This document shows positions 27,388-30,731 of a DNA stretch of 30,731 bases, in pieces; position 1 is the stretch's first letter, and every line of letters begins with the position of its first letter. The notes under the pieces are model-generated. The model ran no database searches. It was not told the origin of the DNA and saw nothing but the letters and a program-made list of their open reading frames with translations. The stretch comes from Pseudomonadota bacterium (GTDB lineage Bacteria > Pseudomonadota > Gammaproteobacteria > Xanthomonadales > Xanthomonadaceae). Position numbers and translations under genes: made by a program. The stretch is from contig JANXZP010000020.1 of the NCBI GenBank assembly GCA_025355485.1, positions 1 through 30,731 of the forward strand, written 5' to 3'.

Positions 27388-27771
27388 TCAATCGAGCGCG
27401 ACCACCAGGTCGATCTCGACTCGCGCGCCTTTCGGCAACGCGGCGACACCGATGGTCGAACGCGCCGGGTACGGCGAATTGAAATACTCCGCCATCACCG
27501 CGTTCACCGCAGCGAAATCGCCGAGATCGACCAGGTAGATGCCGACCCGCACGACCTGGCTGAAGTCCGCGTTCGCAGCCGCGCACACCGCGTGGAGATT
27601 GTCGAACACACGGCGGGCCTGCGCGGCGATATCGCCGGTGACGAGCGCGCCGGTGGCTGGATCCAGCGGAATCTGGCCGGAGGTGAACAGCAGGCGGCCG
27701 CAGATCATGCCCTGGCTGTACGGGCCGATGGCGGCCGGCGCGCGATCGGTGGCGACGGGGTGGCGCAGCAT
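27388..27771 (-). CDS. ridA: RidA family enamine/imine deaminase
   Basis: This 127-residue protein should hydrolyse reactive 2-aminoacrylate-type enamines made by PLP enzymes such as threonine dehydratase. Family motifs are IGPYSQG, LFTSGQIPLDP and the signature PARSTIGVAALPKGARVEID with R104 (substrate carboxylate) and E119. AAGGA lies about 6 nt before the ATG. It sits between spoT and recG, an order seen in Xanthomonadales. It may be co-transcribed with both. Confidence 0.95.
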   Translation of the reverse strand: MLRHPVATDRAPAAIGPYSQGMICGRLLFTSGQIPLDPATGALVTGDIAAQARRVFDNLHAVCAAANADFSQVVRVGIYLVDLGDFAAVNAVMAEYFNSPYPARSTIGVAALPKGARVEIDLVVALD

Positions 27772-27910
27772 GGGAATTCCTTCGGACGCGTTCGATACGC
27801 GAGTGTAACGCGACGCACTATGCCCTCACCCCACCACCGACTCCGTCGGCGGTTCGCCGCCCTCCCTCTAGCGCGGGCGCGGGACGCAGGTGTCGCTTTG
27901 CGACTGCTCT

Positions 27911-30061
27911 TTAAACGCGCTGCGCATCCTGCACGACCGCCAGCCGACGGATGCGACTGATCACGTCGGCCAGATGCTGCACCGACTTGACCTCGACCAC
28001 GAAGTGCATCACCGAGGCGCTGATGTCGCGCTCCTGGTATTCGACGCTGTCGATGTTCGACTTCGCTTCCGCCACCGCAGCGGCGACCTGCGCAAGTACG
28101 CCGGGCTTGTTGACCACCTCGATGCGCAACTCGACGCGGTAATCGCCCTCGACATTGCGATCCCAGTCGATACCGACCCAGCGTTCGGGCGATTTGCGGA
28201 ACTCCGGCACGTTCTTGCATTCGAGCCGATGCACGACCACGCCCTTGCCGGCGCTGAGGTGGCCCATGATCGGGTCGCCCGGAATCGGCTTGCAGCACGC
28301 GGCGTAGGTGATAATGCCGCGCTCGGCGCCGGTGATGTGGATGTTGTCCTCGCTGGCCGCGCGCCCGAGCGAATGCGCATCGCCGCGCGCCAACGCCTGC
28401 GCGACCTGCGCCGGCATGCGATTGCCGAGCGCGATGTCGGAGAGCAATTCTTCCAGCCGTTTATAGCGGTGTTCGGCCAGGTATTTTTCCAGCACCGCAG
28501 GCGGCACGCTGTCGAGCGAACTGTCGCGCGCCTCCAGGGCGCGTTCGAGGATGCGATGGCCGAGGTCGACCGCGTCCTCGTGTTCGAGGTGCTTGAGGTG
28601 GTGGCGGATCGCGGTGCGCGCCTTGCTCGACACCACGTAGTCGAGCCACTGCGTGCTCGGCGCGGCCGATTTGGCGGTGATGATTTCCACTCGCTGGCCG
28701 CTGCTCAATTTCGTGCGCAACGGGACAAGTTTCTTGTCGACGCGCGCGGCGACCGCGTGGTTGCCGACGTCGGTGTGCACGGCGTAGGCGAAGTCCAGCG
28801 CGGTCGCATTGCGCGGCAAGGCAAGAATGGCGCCCTTCGGGGTGAACAAGTACACCTCGTCGGGGAACAGATCGACCTTGACGTGTTCGAGAAACTCCAG
28901 CGACGACGCCGCGTATTGCTGCGATTCGAGCAGACTGCGCAACCAGTCGTGCGCGCGCGACTGCGCGCTGTTCACGCTGCCGCCGTGCTTGTAGACCCAA
29001 TGCGCAGCGATGCCGCGCTCGGCGATCACGTCCATGTCCTCGGTGCGGATCTGCACTTCCAGCGGCGAACCGTACGGCCCGAACAACACCGTATGCAACG
29101 ACTGGTAACCGTTCGCCTTGGGGATCGCGATGAAGTCGCGGAATCGCGCATCCAGCGGCTTGTAGAGTCCGTGCACGATGCCCAGCGCCTGGTAGCACTG
29201 GCCCACCGTCTGCACCACGACGCGGAAACCGAAAACGTCCATCACCTGGGCGAAGGATTTGTGCTCGCTGCGCATCTTGTTGTAGATGCTGTACGGCGTT
29301 TTCACCCGGCCGACCAATCGGTACGGCAGGCCTTCCTCGGCCAGCCGTTCGGCCAGCCGTTTTTCGATCACCGTCATGGCCTCGCGACGAACCACCGGCT
29401 GGCTGCGGATGCGACGCTGGATCGCGGTGTGGCGGTTCGGATACAGGATGCGGAAGCCCAGGTCCTGCAATTCACTCTTGATCCGGTTCATGCCCAGCCG
29501 CTGCGCGATCGGCGCGTAGATGTCCAGGGTTTCGCGCGCGGTGCGCTTTTGGCTGGCCGGCGCCATCGCGTCGAGCGTGCGCATGTTGTGCAATCTGTCG
29601 GCGAGCTTGATCAGGATCACCCGCAGGTCGCGCGACATTGCGAGCAGCATCTTGCGGAAACTTTCTGCGGCCGCTTCCTGGCGATCGCGGAACTTCAGCC
29701 GATCCAGCTTGGTGACGCCTTCGACCAGGTCGGCCACAGTGTCGCCGAAAGCGTCTTCCAGTACACGCCGTTCCAGCGGCGTGTCCTCCAGCGCATCGTG
29801 CAGGATCGCCGCGCACAGGGTTTCGGCATCCATCCGCAGGTCGGCGAGGATCGATGCGACCGCGACCGGATGGGTGATGTAGGGCTCGCCGCTGGCGCGG
29901 GTCTGGCCGGCGTGGGCCGATGCGCCGAGCGCATAGGCGCGGCGCACGCTGGCGATCTGTTCCGGCAGAAGGTAGTCACGCAGCTTGGTTTCAAGCGCCA
30001 GAACGTCGTCCGGCACCGACTCGGGACCAGCGGGGATCGACGCACTGAGCTGCGTGTTCAT
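27911..30061 (-). CDS. spoT: Bifunctional (p)ppGpp synthetase/hydrolase SpoT
   Basis: This 716-residue regulator makes and degrades (p)ppGpp in the stringent response. The HD hydrolase domain is intact: H64 (YITHP), H88-D89 (ILHDALEDT) and D155/N159 (KLADRLHN). The synthetase domain has VMDVFGFRVVV, GYQSLHT and EVQIRTEDMD with its catalytic acidic residues, so both activities are likely. A TGS domain (residues about 395-455, VYLFTPKGAILALP) and a C-terminal ACT domain (about 645-716) follow. The start has no clear ribosome-binding site and lies 279 nt after rpoZ, across the hairpin array at 30159-30327. Confidence 0.96.
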   Translation of the reverse strand: MNTQLSASIPAGPESVPDDVLALETKLRDYLLPEQIASVRRAYALGASAHAGQTRASGEPYITHPVAVASILADLRMDAETLCAAILHDALEDTPLERRVLEDAFGDTVADLVEGVTKLDRLKFRDRQEAAAESFRKMLLAMSRDLRVILIKLADRLHNMRTLDAMAPASQKRTARETLDIYAPIAQRLGMNRIKSELQDLGFRILYPNRHTAIQRRIRSQPVVRREAMTVIEKRLAERLAEEGLPYRLVGRVKTPYSIYNKMRSEHKSFAQVMDVFGFRVVVQTVGQCYQALGIVHGLYKPLDARFRDFIAIPKANGYQSLHTVLFGPYGSPLEVQIRTEDMDVIAERGIAAHWVYKHGGSVNSAQSRAHDWLRSLLESQQYAASSLEFLEHVKVDLFPDEVYLFTPKGAILALPRNATALDFAYAVHTDVGNHAVAARVDKKLVPLRTKLSSGQRVEIITAKSAAPSTQWLDYVVSSKARTAIRHHLKHLEHEDAVDLGHRILERALEARDSSLDSVPPAVLEKYLAEHRYKRLEELLSDIALGNRMPAQVAQALARGDAHSLGRAASEDNIHITGAERGIITYAACCKPIPGDPIMGHLSAGKGVVVHRLECKNVPEFRKSPERWVGIDWDRNVEGDYRVELRIEVVNKPGVLAQVAAAVAEAKSNIDSVEYQERDISASVMHFVVEVKSVQHLADVISRIRRLAVVQDAQRV

Positions 30062-30158
30062 GCGGCCAGCCTACGCGGCGGCGCGCGGAGCGGCAACGCC
30101 GCAACAGGATTCGCGCGGTTCCGATCGGGGAAATCCGGAAGAATTCACCGAAGCGGGA

Positions 30159-30327
30159 TACGAGGCAGGATGCCTCGTACGCGCTCCAAGCGTGCAGCGA
30201 TTGGAGCGGCGGAGCAAAGTCCGGGGCTGCGACCCACATGAATGTGGAAAGTGTCGACAGGCGCATGGAGCGCCTGCGGCAACCGGACTTTGCGAGGCTC
30301 TGGTCAGTCCTGGATGGACTGATCCAG
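30159..30327. other. Array of perfect hairpins between rpoZ and spoT (possible structured RNA)
   Basis: Six dyads are packed into 169 nt. They are: 30159-30167/30171-30179 (9 bp, loop GGA); 30182-30189/30201-30208 (8 bp); an outer 11-bp stem 30214-30224/30283-30293 enclosing 30234-30239/30242-30247 (6 bp) and 30258-30264/30270-30276 (7 bp, loop ATGGA); and 30300-30310/30316-30327 (11 bp with one bulge, loop TGGAT). Read on the plus strand, three loops present GGA, and ten GGA triplets occur at 30100-30330. This resembles CsrA/RsmA-binding sRNAs, but no clear plus-strand promoter or terminator is seen. Alternatives are a dispersed palindromic repeat or a structured leader of spoT. Confidence 0.6.
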
Positions 30328-30340
30328 AACCAATCAAAAA

Positions 30341-30640
30341 CTAGTCGTCGCCGCCCTTGGACAGGTCGTCATCGACAACTTCGGCGGCGGCCCATTCAAG
30401 CGCCTCGCGCTCGGCGCGTTCACGTTCGGATTTCTCGACCAGCTCAATGGTCGCCTGGTCGATTTTGCGTGCGGCGATCTCGCGCAACGCAAGGACGGTG
30501 GGCTTGTCCGAGCTCTCGGCCCCTTCAAGCACCGAGGGCACGCCCTTGGCCAGCTGGCGCGCGCGTTTGGACGCTATCACCACCAGTTCGAAGCGGTTGC
30601 CAACCACTTCCAGACAGTCTTCTACGGTCACGCGGGCCAT
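30341..30640 (-). CDS. rpoZ: DNA-directed RNA polymerase omega subunit
   Basis: This 99-residue subunit helps fold the beta' subunit and forms part of the ppGpp site on RNA polymerase. The hallmark [30 protein letters not shown] segment and the [14 protein letters not shown] helix are intact, followed by an acidic tail. The ATG at 30640 was chosen because GGAG lies 5 nt upstream and homologues begin MARVTVEDC; an ATG at 30667 would add 9 residues. It is the first visible gene of rpoZ-spoT-ridA-recG; gmk, the usual upstream neighbour, would lie beyond the window. Confidence 0.96.
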   Translation of the reverse strand: MARVTVEDCLEVVGNRFELVVIASKRARQLAKGVPSVLEGAESSDKPTVLALREIAARKIDQATIELVEKSERERAEREALEWAAAEVVDDDLSKGGDD

Positions 30641-30694
30641 GCTTGCTCCGAGGGATGCGCCGGCCATGGGCCGGACGTCAGGATGGGACTGCGT

Positions 30695-30723
30695 AGTTTA
30701 GCGGTCGCGGGGGTGCGAAGCAA
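30695..30723 (-). promoter_or_regulatory. Candidate rpoZ promoter
   Basis: On the minus strand TTGCTT (30718-30723) and TAAACT (30695-30700) are separated by 17 nt. A short perfect dyad CCGGCC-ATG-GGCCGG (30660-30674) lies in the leader. The match is moderate. Confidence 0.4.
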
Positions 30724-30731
30724 ACCCGACC

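Noticed and set aside
30214..30232. RNase P RNA-like segment (AAAGTCCGGGG)
   Set aside because: The similarity to the P4 region is only a few bases; the strand pairs with its own complement at 30283-30293, and the rest of RNase P RNA is absent.
27890..30241. 783-codon plus-strand open frame opposite spoT
   Set aside because: Antisense to a complete SpoT; composition typical of a reverse-frame shadow, with no domain.
30159..30327. Integron attC site or CRISPR-like array
   Set aside because: No integrase core sites or regular repeat-spacer unit; the hairpins differ in sequence and size.

Overview
The window is GC-rich chromosomal DNA from a gammaproteobacterium, most likely of the order Xanthomonadales (Rhodanobacteraceae or Xanthomonadaceae). 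The evidence is two gene neighbourhoods: a pilMNOPQ operon divergent from a class A PBP gene (mrcA/ponA), and rpoZ-spoT-ridA-recG in that order. The core proteins resemble those of Xanthomonas relatives. I see no insertion sequence, phage gene, CRISPR array, tRNA or rRNA. The genus assignment is inference.

Layout. 1-3103 (+): the C-terminal part of an autotransporter cut by the window edge, a GNAT acetyltransferase, and an outer-membrane beta-barrel-like protein. 3172-4176 (-): gapA. 4295-6053 (+): a secreted S1/P1 nuclease and a metallo-beta-lactamase-fold hydrolase of the persulfide dioxygenase type. 6087-8475 (-): a BlaI-type repressor and an M56 peptidase fused to a TonB C-terminal domain, behind a promoter carrying two dyad operators. 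8574-14036 (-): transketolase, a GST-like protein, an SDF-family symporter and a cNMP-binding/EAL protein. 14124-19536 (-): pilM, pilN, pilO, pilP, pilQ, with pilO broken by an apparent single-base deletion. 19778-23174 (+): mrcA and a conserved hypothetical gene. 23335-25121 (-): gltA and the zinc-free type of ribosomal protein L31. 25245-30640 (-): recG, ridA, spoT, rpoZ.

How the genes work together. The pil operon encodes the inner-membrane alignment complex (PilMNOP) and the outer-membrane secretin (PilQ) of type IV pili; mrcA builds the peptidoglycan this machine must cross. A c-di-GMP phosphodiesterase candidate lies just behind pilQ, separated by a terminator. gapA, tkt and gltA are housekeeping carbon-metabolism genes. 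rpoZ and spoT link RNA polymerase to the (p)ppGpp response.

The most unusual points are: (1) a dense array of perfect hairpins in the 279-bp gap between rpoZ and spoT, several presenting GGA in the loop on the strand opposite the operon, which suggests a CsrA/RsmA-binding small RNA or a dispersed palindromic element; (2) the pilO frameshift; (3) the BlaI / M56-TonB pair with a clear operator-promoter; (4) altered cation-site residues in the SDF symporter; (5) low-complexity insertions in PilN and PilQ. No gene-free stretch exceeds 300 bases.
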